Source of the DNA: Bacteroidia bacterium
GTDB taxonomy: Bacteria; Bacteroidota; Bacteroidia; CAIKAF01
Direction of reading: 5' to 3'
Length of the DNA stretch: 62,245 bases
NCBI GenBank assembly: GCA_016742095.1
Contig: JACVCJ010000022.1
Location: 1-62,245 of the forward strand
Shown: positions 1-9,981 of the stretch, in pieces
Layout of the letters: the number at the start of each line of letters is the position of its first letter
How positions within the stretch are numbered: the stretch's first letter is position 1
Notes under the pieces: model-generated
What the model was told of the DNA's origin: nothing
The model's input: the letters and a program-made list of their open reading frames with translations, nothing else
Database searches by the model: none
Program-made: the position numbers and the translations under genes

Positions 1-55
1 AAGTATACCAAACAAAAACTTTATAGCGTTATAGATAAAATTTTACCTGAAAAAG

Positions 56-1027
56 ATGCGTCTAAAGCCTCATGAATATCTGTGGGCCCTATGTATAGCA
101 ATACTACTTCCAATGGGCCAGGGACACGCGCAGGATCCTCAGTTCTCTCAATTCTACGCGAATCCCCTTTATCTGAACCCGGCGTTTGCGGGTTCCGCAC
201 GCTGTGCCAGGTTTAACCTGAATTATCGTAACCAGTGGGCTGCCATAAGCGGTAATTACCAGACCTACAGTGTATCCTACGACCAGCATTTCTATCCGCT
301 CCAGGGCGGTATAGGCGCTTATGTGTATACGGACTTTTCGGGTAACCGTACCCTGAACTCCACGTACGCAGCCGTAGCCTATGCCTACCAGCTGAACGTG
401 ACCCGAAAATTCACCATGCGTTTCGGGATACAGGCAGCTTACGGACAGCGTAGTGTGGACTGGAACAAACTGACCTTCGGCGACCAGATCGACAGCCGTT
501 ACGGTTTTGTTTACGCCACACAGGAAAATCAGCCGAACCTTACCACGCGCTACTTTGACGTAGCTGCCGGGATCGTGGCCTATACCGAGAACTTTTACGG
601 CGGTGTGGCCGTGCATCACCTTACCCGCCCCAACGAGGGCTTCCTGGGTGTGGCCCGTCTGCCGATCAAGGTGACCGTGCACTTCGGGGCGCTTTTCCAG
701 CTGAACAAACGCAGTAAATACGTTTCTCCGGCAACCATTTCGCCGAATATCATCTACCAGCGCCAGCAGAACTTTAACCAGCTGAACCTGGGTCTGTACG
801 CCACCAAGGGTATTTTCGTGGGCGGTCTGTGGTACCGCAACCTCGATTCCTTTATCCTGCTGGCAGGTATCCAGAAAGGCAAGTTCCGTATCGGGTACAG
901 CTACGACTTCACGATCTCCAGGCTCACCAATGCCTCCGGAGGTTCGCACGAGGTGTCCCTGGGTTTCCAGATCCCGTGTAAACCACCGATCCGCAGATTC
1001 AGAACCGTACGTTGTCCGTCTTTCTAA
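56..1027 (+). CDS. PorP/SprF family type IX secretion outer-membrane protein
   Basis: A 323-residue protein with a signal peptide (about residues 1-25, ending GHAQ) followed by the family opening DPQFSQFYANPLYLNPAFAG. The remainder alternates aromatic and polar residues as expected for an outer-membrane beta-barrel. PorP/SprF proteins work with the type IX secretion and gliding machinery, and some help to present T9SS type B cargo such as SprB-like adhesins. The next gene is gldJ, and a type B cargo protein lies at 23.4 kb, which fits this role. A 79-nt gap and a separate promoter before gldJ suggest independent transcription. The upstream 55 nt show no clear promoter, so the gene could be the end of an operon that starts outside the window. 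Which cargo it serves is not known. Confidence 0.9.
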   Translation: MRLKPHEYLWALCIAILLPMGQGHAQDPQFSQFYANPLYLNPAFAGSARCARFNLNYRNQWAAISGNYQTYSVSYDQHFYPLQGGIGAYVYTDFSGNRTLNSTYAAVAYAYQLNVTRKFTMRFGIQAAYGQRSVDWNKLTFGDQIDSRYGFVYATQENQPNLTTRYFDVAAGIVAYTENFYGGVAVHHLTRPNEGFLGVARLPIKVTVHFGALFQLNKRSKYVSPATISPNIIYQRQQNFNQLNLGLYATKGIFVGGLWYRNLDSFILLAGIQKGKFRIGYSYDFTISRLTNASGGSHEVSLGFQIPCKPPIRRFRTVRCPSF

Positions 1028-1078
1028 AAAAAACTTAAACTTTCGGTTGTTAACAATTTAACATGTTACCAACAGTTA

Positions 1079-1086
1079 TATATTTG
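1079..1086 (+). promoter_or_regulatory. -7 promoter box (TATATTTG) of gldJ
   Basis: Exact match to the Bacteroidota -7 consensus TAnnTTTG, 20 nt before the gldJ ATG. Transcription is inferred to start near 1093, giving a very short leader. No well-placed -33 TTG is evident. Confidence 0.6.
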
Positions 1087-1106
1087 TACAAATTACATCA
1101 TGTGTT

Positions 1107-2687
1107 ATGAAAAAATCGTTCATCCGTAACGGAAGTTTTTTACTGAGCTCCGGCCTTATTGTACTTGCCGGGTGCAGTAAACCCAAATCGTCGAATACCG
1201 GCTGGAATTACAACGATTCCAAGAACGGCGGTTTTGAACGTGTAGCTTATACGGAACAGGAAACGGGCCCCAACCTCGTGCTCATCGAGGGTGGTACCTT
1301 TGTTCAGGGCCGTACCGAACAGGACGTTATGTACGACTGGAACAACCAGCCGCGTCGTGTTACCGTGCACTCCTTCTATATGGACGAAACGGAGGTAACC
1401 AATATCAACTATCGCGAATACCTGTACTGGATAGGCCGCGTATGGGCGATGGACTACCCCGAAGTACTTAAGAATGCATTACCCGATACACTGGTATGGA
1501 GATCCAAACTGGCCTATAATGAACCTTACGTAGAATATTACCTGCGCCACCCTGCCTATAACGATTACCCGGTGGTAGGCGTAAACTGGCTGCAGGCCAA
1601 TGACTACTGTGCATGGCGCAGCGACCGCGTGAATGAGAACATCATGATCCGCGAGAACATCATCGCCGTGAACCCGAACCAGACCGTAGACGATAACTTT
1701 AATACGGAAGCCTACCTGGCCGGTCAGTACGAACCGCTGCCTGCCGGTAAAAACTCCGGCGTACGCGACCTGAACCCGTCTGCCGGTGACAACGCATACC
1801 GTAAAGTACGTATGGAAGACGGTATCCTGCTTCCGAAGTACCGCCTCCCGACAGAAGCCGAGTGGGAATACGCCGCCCTGTCGCTGATCGGTAACGTGGA
1901 TCCTAAAACCGATGCAGAGATCATCATGGACCGTAAAATGTATCCCTGGACCGGACACATTGCACGTAACCCGAACGACCGCTTTAAAGGGGACTTCATC
2001 GCCAACTTCCGCCGCGGACGTGGTGACTACATGGGCGCCGCAGGCCACCTGAACGATAATGCCAGCATCACGGCCCCGGTATATTCCTACTGGCCCAACG
2101 ACTACGGTCTGTACAATATGGCCGGTAACGTTTCGGAATGGGTAATGGACACCTACCGTCCCCTCACCCTTACCGATATGGACGACTACAACCCCTTCCG
2201 TGGTAACGTATTCAAGAAAAAACTGCTCGATATCGATGGCAACATCGAACAGAAAGACTCTCTCGGACGCCTGCAGTACGTACGCGTGACCGAAGAAGAG
2301 AACCTGGAGCGCCGCAACTATAAAAAATCTGACTACCGCGACTATATCGACGGTGACTACAACTCCTCGATCTATTACAACGACGAGTCGTATGCAGATA
2401 CTTCACAGCGTAACGGCCTGATGTACGAGTTCTCTGTGACCTCTATCATCAACGACAACGCCAAAGTGATCAAAGGTGGTTCCTGGAAAGATCCGGCCTT
2501 CTGGATGGTTGCCGGTACCCGCCGCTTCCTCGACGAAAGACAATCTACCGCCTGGATCGGCTTCCGCTGCGCCATGGACCGTGTAGGTAGCCCGGTAGGT
2601 CTCGGAAAAGGCAAATACCGCAAGAACAACCTGAAAAAGGTAAGTAAAAAGAAAATGAAGCGCGGACGCAGACTCCTCAGCAAATAA
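1107..2687 (+). CDS. gldJ: Gliding motility / T9SS lipoprotein GldJ
   Basis: A 526-residue lipoprotein. The signal ends VLAGC with the lipidated cysteine at residue 23. A formylglycine-generating-enzyme/sulfatase-modifying-factor-like domain runs from about residue 58 (LVLIEGGTFVQG) to about 495 (AWIGFRCAMDRV), including MDETEVTN, RLPTEAEWEYAA and YNMAGNVSEWV. GldJ and GldK are the two gliding lipoproteins with this fold. The N-terminal TGWNYND...NGGF stretch and the strongly basic C-terminal tail (KKVSKKKMKRGRR) favour GldJ. In Flavobacterium johnsoniae GldJ stabilises other Gld proteins and is needed for secretion and gliding. The gene has its own promoter and is followed by a strong terminator, so it appears monocistronic. 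GldK is the main alternative, considered less likely. Confidence 0.88.
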   Translation: MKKSFIRNGSFLLSSGLIVLAGCSKPKSSNTGWNYNDSKNGGFERVAYTEQETGPNLVLIEGGTFVQGRTEQDVMYDWNNQPRRVTVHSFYMDETEVTNINYREYLYWIGRVWAMDYPEVLKNALPDTLVWRSKLAYNEPYVEYYLRHPAYNDYPVVGVNWLQANDYCAWRSDRVNENIMIRENIIAVNPNQTVDDNFNTEAYLAGQYEPLPAGKNSGVRDLNPSAGDNAYRKVRMEDGILLPKYRLPTEAEWEYAALSLIGNVDPKTDAEIIMDRKMYPWTGHIARNPNDRFKGDFIANFRRGRGDYMGAAGHLNDNASITAPVYSYWPNDYGLYNMAGNVSEWVMDTYRPLTLTDMDDYNPFRGNVFKKKLLDIDGNIEQKDSLGRLQYVRVTEEENLERRNYKKSDYRDYIDGDYNSSIYYNDESYADTSQRNGLMYEFSVTSIINDNAKVIKGGSWKDPAFWMVAGTRRFLDERQSTAWIGFRCAMDRVGSPVGLGKGKYRKNNLKKVSKKKMKRGRRLLSK

Positions 2688-2693
2688 TACTTT

Positions 2694-2728
2694 AAAAAAA
2701 GGCCATCTGAAAAGATGGCTTTTTTTTT
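2694..2728 (+). terminator. Rho-independent terminator after gldJ
   Basis: A perfect 7-bp stem (GCCATCT / AGATGGC), a GAAA loop and nine Ts, preceded by a run of seven As. Confidence 0.92.
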
Positions 2729-2786
2729 AGTCTGTAGTTAATAGGATATAATCCGGGCGACGCGTCAATTCCCGGACTTCGGACTT

Positions 2787-3497
2787 CTAATCCGGCAGGG
2801 TCGGCATCCGTTCAAACTTGTTGTCCTTACGCACAAAACGGAAATTAAGAGAGAGCATCAGGTTGTTTTTGGCTCCCTTGGCCGCAAAGGAATAATTGAA
2901 CTGGTTGAGCCAGCCCAGCTGCATGGTCAGGAAAGGAGTTACCTGGTACCCTACCCCGGCATAAATACGGTTCCGCATAAAGAAGGGCGGCGTATCGGTG
3001 AGAAACAGCTCATCGAAGGCCGACAGAAATACCGTACCCGGCTGCACTGTCTTATTATTCAGCGGCACGATCAGGTTGATGCGGTAACGGAAGCGGTTGC
3101 GGAACTTTTTGTTGATCCAGGCCTGCTCAAAACGGAAACGGTGTTCAAATTTAAGACGGCTCAGGTACTGGTTGATCACAAACTGTTCCCAGATACGCAG
3201 TTCATCCTGCGTTTTCATGCCCCGGAGGTTCTGCCAGTTATAGGTACCGTAATTTCCGAAGCCTACAAAGGCAATAAAGTCTTTATTGATGCGATAGTTC
3301 AGTCCGCCCTTTATCTCGTAATAGAAAAAGCGGTTGGCCATGGCATGCGAACGCGCCTGCAATTCCATATAGGCAAACCAGCGGGGCGCAAATTCGTACT
3401 GCACATTGGCAATGGTCCAGCTGCCCCAGACCTTATCTTTCTGAGCGAAAACAAGCAGGGGCAAACAACACGCAAAAAAAAGCAGGCACTTTTTCAT
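2787..3497 (-). CDS. DUF2490 family outer-membrane-like protein
   Basis: A 236-residue secreted protein with a signal peptide ending VFAQ at about residue 19. It is rich in Arg/Asn/Tyr-containing beta strands: repeated RFRYRINL and NRIYAGVGYQ patterns, and a terminal LNFRFVRKD strand. This matches DUF2490, a Bacteroidota family of predicted small outer-membrane beta-barrels of unknown function. The gene is transcribed towards gldJ. It has a near-consensus -7 box (TACTTTCG, plus-strand 3509-3516), and the likely start is the MKK codon just after it. No enzymatic motif is visible. The neighbouring divergent genes also encode envelope proteins, but nothing ties them functionally. Confidence 0.75.
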   Translation of the reverse strand: MKKCLLFFACCLPLLVFAQKDKVWGSWTIANVQYEFAPRWFAYMELQARSHAMANRFFYYEIKGGLNYRINKDFIAFVGFGNYGTYNWQNLRGMKTQDELRIWEQFVINQYLSRLKFEHRFRFEQAWINKKFRNRFRYRINLIVPLNNKTVQPGTVFLSAFDELFLTDTPPFFMRNRIYAGVGYQVTPFLTMQLGWLNQFNYSFAAKGAKNNLMLSLNFRFVRKDNKFERMPTLPD

Positions 3498-3604
3498 CTC
3501 GGGCGCGAAAGTACAACTTTGTTACAGTGTTAAGAAATTGTGACCCATTTTCAGATTCCTTTCCACAAATAGACGAATGCCCGCCCCATGCCCGAAAGTA
3601 TTTT

Positions 3605-3612
3605 TACTTTTG
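3605..3612 (+). promoter_or_regulatory. -7 promoter box (TACTTTTG) just before the Cys-rich small protein
   Basis: Exact TAnnTTTG match lying 6 nt before the ATG at 3619. It falls inside the longer open frame that starts at 3577, so it argues for the 3619 start and for a nearly leaderless mRNA. Confidence 0.55.
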
Positions 3613-3618
3613 CAACGG

Positions 3619-3990
3619 ATGAAACAGGCCGTATCCATAACCGTATTGCTGTGCCTCGTGTTCAGCATGAGTGCCAAGCTCGGCCTGCTTGCCCATTATT
3701 ACCTGAACCTGCGCCAGATCACCGAGGAACACTGCGTCAATAAGAACAGGCCCGAACTCAACTGTAACGGTAGCTGTTACCTGTCCGACCAGATGAAGGA
3801 AACCGAAACGCCCGGCCTGGCCTTCCCCAACCTTGAATATGTAAAAGATCTCTCCCCGGCCGTATTTACTGCCGTGTATCGCATATCTCCCGTATTCTTC
3901 AGCATTACAGAAGATCTTTTACCCGTACATAAAACCCCGGGTATACGGGAGCGCATCCTGTCTTCCGTGTTTCAGCCTCCCGAATTGTAA
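3619..3990 (+). CDS. Small membrane-anchored protein with CNGSCYL motif
   Basis: About 123 residues. An N-terminal hydrophobic segment (about residues 4-24) is followed by the element HCVNKNRPELNCNGSCYL, with three cysteines, and a hydrophilic tail. I recognise this layout as a conserved hypothetical family of Bacteroidota whose members carry the C-N-G-x-C-Y-L signature, but I cannot name a function. The gene precedes an outer-membrane barrel protein with a CDVCGCS opening and a His-rich lipoprotein, all on the same strand with short gaps. A shared role in metal (perhaps copper) handling is possible but inferred. The start at 3619 is preferred to 3577 because a -7 box lies between them. Confidence 0.62.
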   Translation: MKQAVSITVLLCLVFSMSAKLGLLAHYYLNLRQITEEHCVNKNRPELNCNGSCYLSDQMKETETPGLAFPNLEYVKDLSPAVFTAVYRISPVFFSITEDLLPVHKTPGIRERILSSVFQPPEL

Positions 3991-4038
3991 GAAGGTACAC
4001 AGGTTTCAACCCCATTACTTTACTTATAATTTATTACA

Positions 4039-4944
4039 ATGAAACAGTTCATACTGGCACTGGCCGGTGTGCTGTTGCTGGGCGGAAGTTCGTATGCGTG
4101 CGACGTATGCGGATGTTCGGCGGGCGGCATGTACACAGGCATTTTGCCACAGTTCAGCAGGCATTTTGTCGGAACACGCTATTACTTCCGGCACTTCAGG
4201 ACCAGCCATCCCACTACGGACGGCAGTAAACTCCTGTCCAACGACGTATTTCACAGCTGGGACGTATACGCCCGTTTTTACCCGCACAAAAGGGTACAGT
4301 TGTTCGCTTCACTTCCCGTTAATTACTTCCGGCAGACCGAATCGGGCGTTACCATGAGCTCTTTCGGCATCGGCGACGTACAGGTATGGGCCAATTACGC
4401 CATTCTGCAGACGGCCGACAGCAGTAAAAAACGGGTAAACCAGACCCTGCTTGCCGGCGGCGGACTTAAAATGGCCACCGGGGAAAGCAATGCTTACCGC
4501 AAAGGCGAAAAGCTGAATGCCAATATGCAGCCCGGCACCGGTTCCTGGGACATGATCTTTAACATTATGTACACCCTGCGCGTAAAAGGCTGGGGATTCC
4601 AGGCCGATGCCAATACCCGCATTACCACGACCAATGCGGCCGGTTACCGCTTCGGGAACCGCGTTTCGGGATCGCTGCGCGGCTTTTACTGGGCACGCTT
4701 TAAGAACTGGAGCCTGCTGCCCCAGCTGGGCCTTACCTCAGACTATGGCGGTAAAGACCGTAACCTGGGCGCCGAAGTGGCCGAATCGGGCGGACTGGTA
4801 ACCTATGCCGGAGCCGGTATCGACGTCTATTACAAACGTTTTGTGACAGGCATCAGCGCCCAGCAGCCCCTGACGCACAATCTCGGCGGCGGACTGACCA
4901 CTCCCTACCAGCGTGTAAATGCACAGTTTACCGTATTATTCTGA
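4039..4944 (+). CDS. Outer-membrane beta-barrel 'transporter'-like protein with Cys-rich N-terminus
   Basis: 301 residues. A signal peptide (about 1-20, ending SSYA) gives a mature protein that begins CDVCGCSAGG, a cluster of three cysteines. The rest resembles a 10-14-strand barrel, with strands such as VQLFASLPVNYF, WGFQADANTRIT and FVTGISAQQPL and a terminal RVNAQFTVLF ending in phenylalanine, typical of outer-membrane insertion. Such proteins are often labelled as putative transporters in Bacteroidota. The Cys cluster at the periplasmic or lipid-proximal N-terminus suggests a metal site or lipidation. The gap to the preceding gene is 48 nt, and the His-rich lipoprotein follows 45 nt downstream, so the three probably form one operon ended by the terminator at 5409. 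Function unknown. Confidence 0.7.
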   Translation: MKQFILALAGVLLLGGSSYACDVCGCSAGGMYTGILPQFSRHFVGTRYYFRHFRTSHPTTDGSKLLSNDVFHSWDVYARFYPHKRVQLFASLPVNYFRQTESGVTMSSFGIGDVQVWANYAILQTADSSKKRVNQTLLAGGGLKMATGESNAYRKGEKLNANMQPGTGSWDMIFNIMYTLRVKGWGFQADANTRITTTNAAGYRFGNRVSGSLRGFYWARFKNWSLLPQLGLTSDYGGKDRNLGAEVAESGGLVTYAGAGIDVYYKRFVTGISAQQPLTHNLGGGLTTPYQRVNAQFTVLF

Positions 4945-4989
4945 ATGTAAAACAAGTACAAATTGAACAATAACAAACAAATACATACT

Positions 4990-5385
4990 ATGAAAAAAAA
5001 TCTCTTCATCCTGATGATGATCGCCACTTCCGTGGGATTCTGGGCTTCCTGCAAAGACAAGGAAGATGAAAAAGTAACGGCCGACATTATGTTCGAAGAG
5101 CCCACCGAAGGCGCCAGCTTTGCCCAGGGCGATACCGTTATGGTACACGCCATGGTTACCGGTTCGGCAGCTCTGCACGGCTGGGAACTCGAGATCCGCA
5201 AAAAAGACGATCAGACCGTGGTGTACTCGACCGACGCACACGATCATGCCGCTACCTACCACATCCATGGCGAATGGGTGAACAACGTAAGCAGCGCCAC
5301 ACAGATGGAAGCCGTAGTAACGGTTACCGTGAACCACGACGGAGAAACGGCCGTTAAATCCATGAACTTCAGCTGTCAGCCCTAA
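4990..5385 (+). CDS. His-containing surface/periplasmic lipoprotein
   Basis: About 131 residues from the ATG at 4990, chosen because it starts a good lipoprotein signal (MKKNLFILMMIATSVGFWASC, Cys about residue 21). An upstream in-frame ATG at 4963 would add nine polar residues before it. The mature part is an all-beta, acidic domain with a central His-rich stretch (HAMVTGSAALHGWE and DAHDHAATYHIHGEW). That suggests a metal site and resembles DUF4625-like lipoproteins, though I am not certain of the family. It is the last gene of the probable operon with the Cys-motif membrane protein and the barrel protein. Confidence 0.68.
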   Translation: MKKNLFILMMIATSVGFWASCKDKEDEKVTADIMFEEPTEGASFAQGDTVMVHAMVTGSAALHGWELEIRKKDDQTVVYSTDAHDHAATYHIHGEWVNNVSSATQMEAVVTVTVNHDGETAVKSMNFSCQP

Positions 5386-5408
5386 AAAAACGGTAGAATT
5401 TCTATACA

Positions 5409-5439
5409 AACCGGCAGAAGTGATCTTGCCGGTTTTTTT
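5409..5439 (+). terminator. Rho-independent terminator of the 3.6-5.4 kb operon
   Basis: An 8-bp stem (AACCGGCA / TGCCGGTT) with a 10-nt loop and a T-run, 24 nt after the lipoprotein stop codon. Confidence 0.88.
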
Positions 5440-5443
5440 ATGC

Positions 5444-5477
5444 AAAAAAAAATGAGGAAGGAACCACCTTCCTCATT
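5444..5477 (-). terminator. Rho-independent terminator facing the opposite strand
   Basis: An 11-bp stem (AATGAGGAAGG with CCTTCCTCATT) followed on the minus strand by a long U-run (plus-strand A-run 5444-5452). It sits back to back with the plus-strand terminator at 5409-5439 and would stop transcripts coming from the minus-strand gene at 5712-6077. Confidence 0.85.
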
Positions 5478-5711
5478 ACACCATGAAAACAAACACCTGT
5501 ATTTGCAATAAATTGCAAGTAAGGAACAATCGTAAGACGTATAAAGTGACGTTTTGTTTGTTAAGGAAACGTTAATGCTTTTATCTTCTGAGTATCAATA
5601 TATTAAACATCAGACAGAAAGACTCTGCACCTTTATGGGCACAAATTAGTTTAGCAGTAGTACCACTTAAAAGGAAAATCAGAAGAAGTATTACGTATAG
5701 AAATCCGCCGC
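5478..5711 (-). other. AT-rich non-coding stretch, possible 3' UTR or small RNA
   Basis: About 235 nt between the minus-strand gene stop and its apparent terminator. No credible ORF. It contains short inverted repeats (TTGCAATAAATTGCAA and an ACGTTT...AAACGT pair). The length and the strong distal terminator leave room for a 3'-UTR-derived RNA, but no clean -7 box is visible. Confidence 0.3.
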
Positions 5712-6077
5712 CTAAATGCGTATTACCGTATCCCGCGCTTCACCGTGCGAAACGGGAACAACTCCGGTATGCTGGGCCGAAGGTCTGAACGTGCGGAAAA
5801 AAGAAAGGAAAAAGTCGATGGCCGAACGAAAATCGGGCAGTGCAATAGGCATTTTACCTCCGCCGGAATCGCCGCCCTGGTCTTTATCATCGGCAGGTTT
5901 ATCCGAAAATGTTTCCGTGGTTCCGGGAATGCTGTCTGTTTTGGAAATTTTGCCCTGTTTGGCCGTTGAAAATCCGCCGTCACTGAAAACAAGGACCAGT
6001 CCCGAAGTAAATACGAGAATAAAGGCCATCAGTAAAAAACGACCTGCTATTTTTTTATGATCTCTGAAAGATTTCAT
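5712..6077 (-). CDS. Small single-pass membrane protein, unknown function
   Basis: About 121 residues, starting at the ATG at 6077 (MKSFRDHKKIAGRFLLMAF). One hydrophobic segment at about 11-30 is followed by a hydrophilic, Gly/Asp/Lys-rich region (DKPADDKDQGGDSGGGK) and a C-terminal FRSAIDFFLSFFRTF amphipathic stretch. The start was chosen because a perfect -7 box (TACATTTG) lies 15 nt upstream and inside the longer frame that reaches 6134. The opposite strand is also open here, but it lacks a promoter and a sensible membrane or signal pattern. No family recognised. Confidence 0.5.
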   Translation of the reverse strand: MKSFRDHKKIAGRFLLMAFILVFTSGLVLVFSDGGFSTAKQGKISKTDSIPGTTETFSDKPADDKDQGGDSGGGKMPIALPDFRSAIDFFLSFFRTFRPSAQHTGVVPVSHGEARDTVIRI

Positions 6078-6091
6078 AGCGGACTGTGAAA

Positions 6092-6099
6092 CAAATGTA
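6092..6099 (-). promoter_or_regulatory. -7 promoter box (TACATTTG)
   Basis: Exact TAnnTTTG on the minus strand. The inferred start of transcription is about 8 nt before the ATG at 6077. Confidence 0.6.
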
Positions 6100-6204
6100 G
6101 GAGTAAAAACGATTCCCCCTTCATCTTTCTGCAAAAAAATATGGCTTTAACCTATTTTTCACAGTTCAGACGGATGCCGATTAAACAACTGTGTATGAAT
6201 CGGT

Positions 6205-8883
<2,679 letters not shown>

Positions 8884-8917
8884 TTAATACCTGCTGATTG
8901 AGATTATTCCGTGAAAA

Positions 8918-8925
8918 CAAAAGTA
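8918..8925 (-). promoter_or_regulatory. -7 promoter box (TACTTTTG) of metH
   Basis: Exact consensus on the minus strand. The leader would be about 28 nt, too short for a B12 or SAM riboswitch. Confidence 0.6.
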
Positions 8926-8982
8926 ATGCTTCGCCCCAATATGATGAAATAAATAAAATAGGCTACTTTTAATCTGTTATTC

Positions 8983-9417
8983 ATGATCTTTCCCACGCAA
9001 AAATACACGGTCACTGAACTTCGTATATACAAGAGCATGCATATACTCGAAGCGTTTTCGTATACAAAACGAATTATGCGTATATACATCAGTCTGGGCC
9101 GTGATCCGAAGGGACACAAACAATGCGAAGGCGACGGAAGAACACCCGAAGGACTTTACCACATCAACGGGCGTAATGAAAAAAGCGCCTTCTATAAAAA
9201 CCTGGGCATCTCTTACCCGGAACCGCGCGACCTGCGCGAAGGCACGGATCCCGGCGGTGATATCAAGATACATGCCCTGCCGGATAAAAGGCAGCTGCCC
9301 GACCGTTTTTATACGGCGCATGACTGGACGGAAGGCTGCATTGCGGTTTCCTCCGCAGCGATGGACTACCTGTATGCGCATTGCCCCGACGGCACGCCCG
9401 TCGTCATTTTCCCCTGA
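8983..9417 (+). CDS. L,D-transpeptidase-like (YkuD family) protein
   Basis: 144 residues with the YkuD core: an N-terminal strand (RIYKSMHILEAF), TPEGLYHI, the substrate histidine in GGDIKIHAL, and the active-site element HDWTEGCIAVSS with Cys119. Family members cross-link peptidoglycan peptides through 3-3 bonds or attach proteins to the wall in the periplasm. No signal peptide is present from the chosen start, and a near-consensus -7 box (TACTTTTA, 8964-8971) lies just upstream, so an earlier start is unlikely. How the enzyme would reach the periplasm is unclear; it may act on cytoplasmic substrates or be exported by another route. Followed by a bidirectional terminator. Confidence 0.82.
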   Translation: MIFPTQKYTVTELRIYKSMHILEAFSYTKRIMRIYISLGRDPKGHKQCEGDGRTPEGLYHINGRNEKSAFYKNLGISYPEPRDLREGTDPGGDIKIHALPDKRQLPDRFYTAHDWTEGCIAVSSAAMDYLYAHCPDGTPVVIFP

Positions 9418-9445
9418 TCTCCCCGGAAAAAGCGGGCAAAAAAAA

Positions 9446-9472
9446 ACGCCCTGCTGCGAAGGACGTCTTTTT
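9446..9472. terminator. Bidirectional terminator between converging genes
   Basis: A 7-position stem (ACGCCCT / AGGACGT, one mismatch) flanked by an A-run on the left and a T-run on the right, so it can serve the transpeptidase gene and the minus-strand gene at 9504-9818. Confidence 0.65.
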
Positions 9473-9503
9473 GTTTTCATAAGGATTGTTTTTCTCTCAG
9501 GTA

Positions 9504-9818
9504 TCAGGATATCAGTTTTTCGATCTCAAGGCTCATGTGTGCTTCGTCCAGCATATGCATAAGACGTTCCAGGTCGGTAAGGCAGAACACCATACTCACC
9601 GAAGGATCGGCCGTGCTGATGTGAATACGCCGCTGGTGCGGACAGATCCGGTCGCGGTGGGTCTCGTAGTTGTGTTCCACGGCATCGCGGAACTCGTAGA
9701 ACATTTCTTCATCCAGGGTGAGCACTACCGTTTTGTAGCATACCTTGATATGGCCGCATTCGTTACACTTTACTGCGTAACCGTCTTCGTTATGGTGTAA
9801 AATTTTATACCTGCACAT
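9504..9818 (-). CDS. Small Cys/His-containing conserved protein
   Basis: 104 residues, no signal peptide. It opens with a zinc-ribbon-like half (residues 10-30, VKCNECGHIKVCYKT, with CxxC and a third Cys), followed by a helical region and a further Cys/His segment (HRDRICPHQRRIHIS). I believe it matches a Bacteroidota-specific small-protein family (possibly DUF6686), but that assignment is uncertain. A perfect -7 box (TACATTTG, 9842-9849) lies 24 nt upstream. Function unknown; cytoplasmic metal-binding or regulatory roles are possible. Confidence 0.6.
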   Translation of the reverse strand: MCRYKILHHNEDGYAVKCNECGHIKVCYKTVVLTLDEEMFYEFRDAVEHNYETHRDRICPHQRRIHISTADPSVSMVFCLTDLERLMHMLDEAHMSLEIEKLIS

Positions 9819-9841
9819 AGCGTCCGGTGTTTATTGCAAAA

Positions 9842-9849
9842 CAAATGTA
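9842..9849 (-). promoter_or_regulatory. -7 promoter box (TACATTTG)
   Basis: Exact TAnnTTTG upstream of the small Cys/His protein at 9504-9818. Confidence 0.55.
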
Positions 9850-9912
9850 GGCCTTACCCCCCGGGATTAAAATACCCTTTTTGTACGGGAAATTAGGTAT
9901 CGGGCACTCACT

Positions 9913-9945
9913 AAAAAACCTCCCTTCCCCGGTAGGGAAGAGAGG
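9913..9945 (-). terminator. Terminator of the T9SS repeat protein gene
   Basis: An 11-position stem (CCTCCCTTCCC with GGGAAGAGAGG, one mismatch), 5-nt loop, followed by six Us on the minus strand, about 40 nt after the stop codon of the 9982-12387 gene. Confidence 0.75.
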
Positions 9946-9981
9946 CGCTTAAACAAGGAGGGCCGGTATATGCGTCGGAGG

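Noticed and set aside
5478-5711. Independent small RNA on the minus strand
   Set aside because: The strong terminator is there, but no TAnnTTTG box was found at a suitable position; kept only as possible 3' UTR.
5716-6060. Plus-strand frame of 114 codons opposite the small membrane protein
   Set aside because: No promoter, no signal or membrane pattern; the minus strand has a perfect -7 box and a hydrophobic helix.
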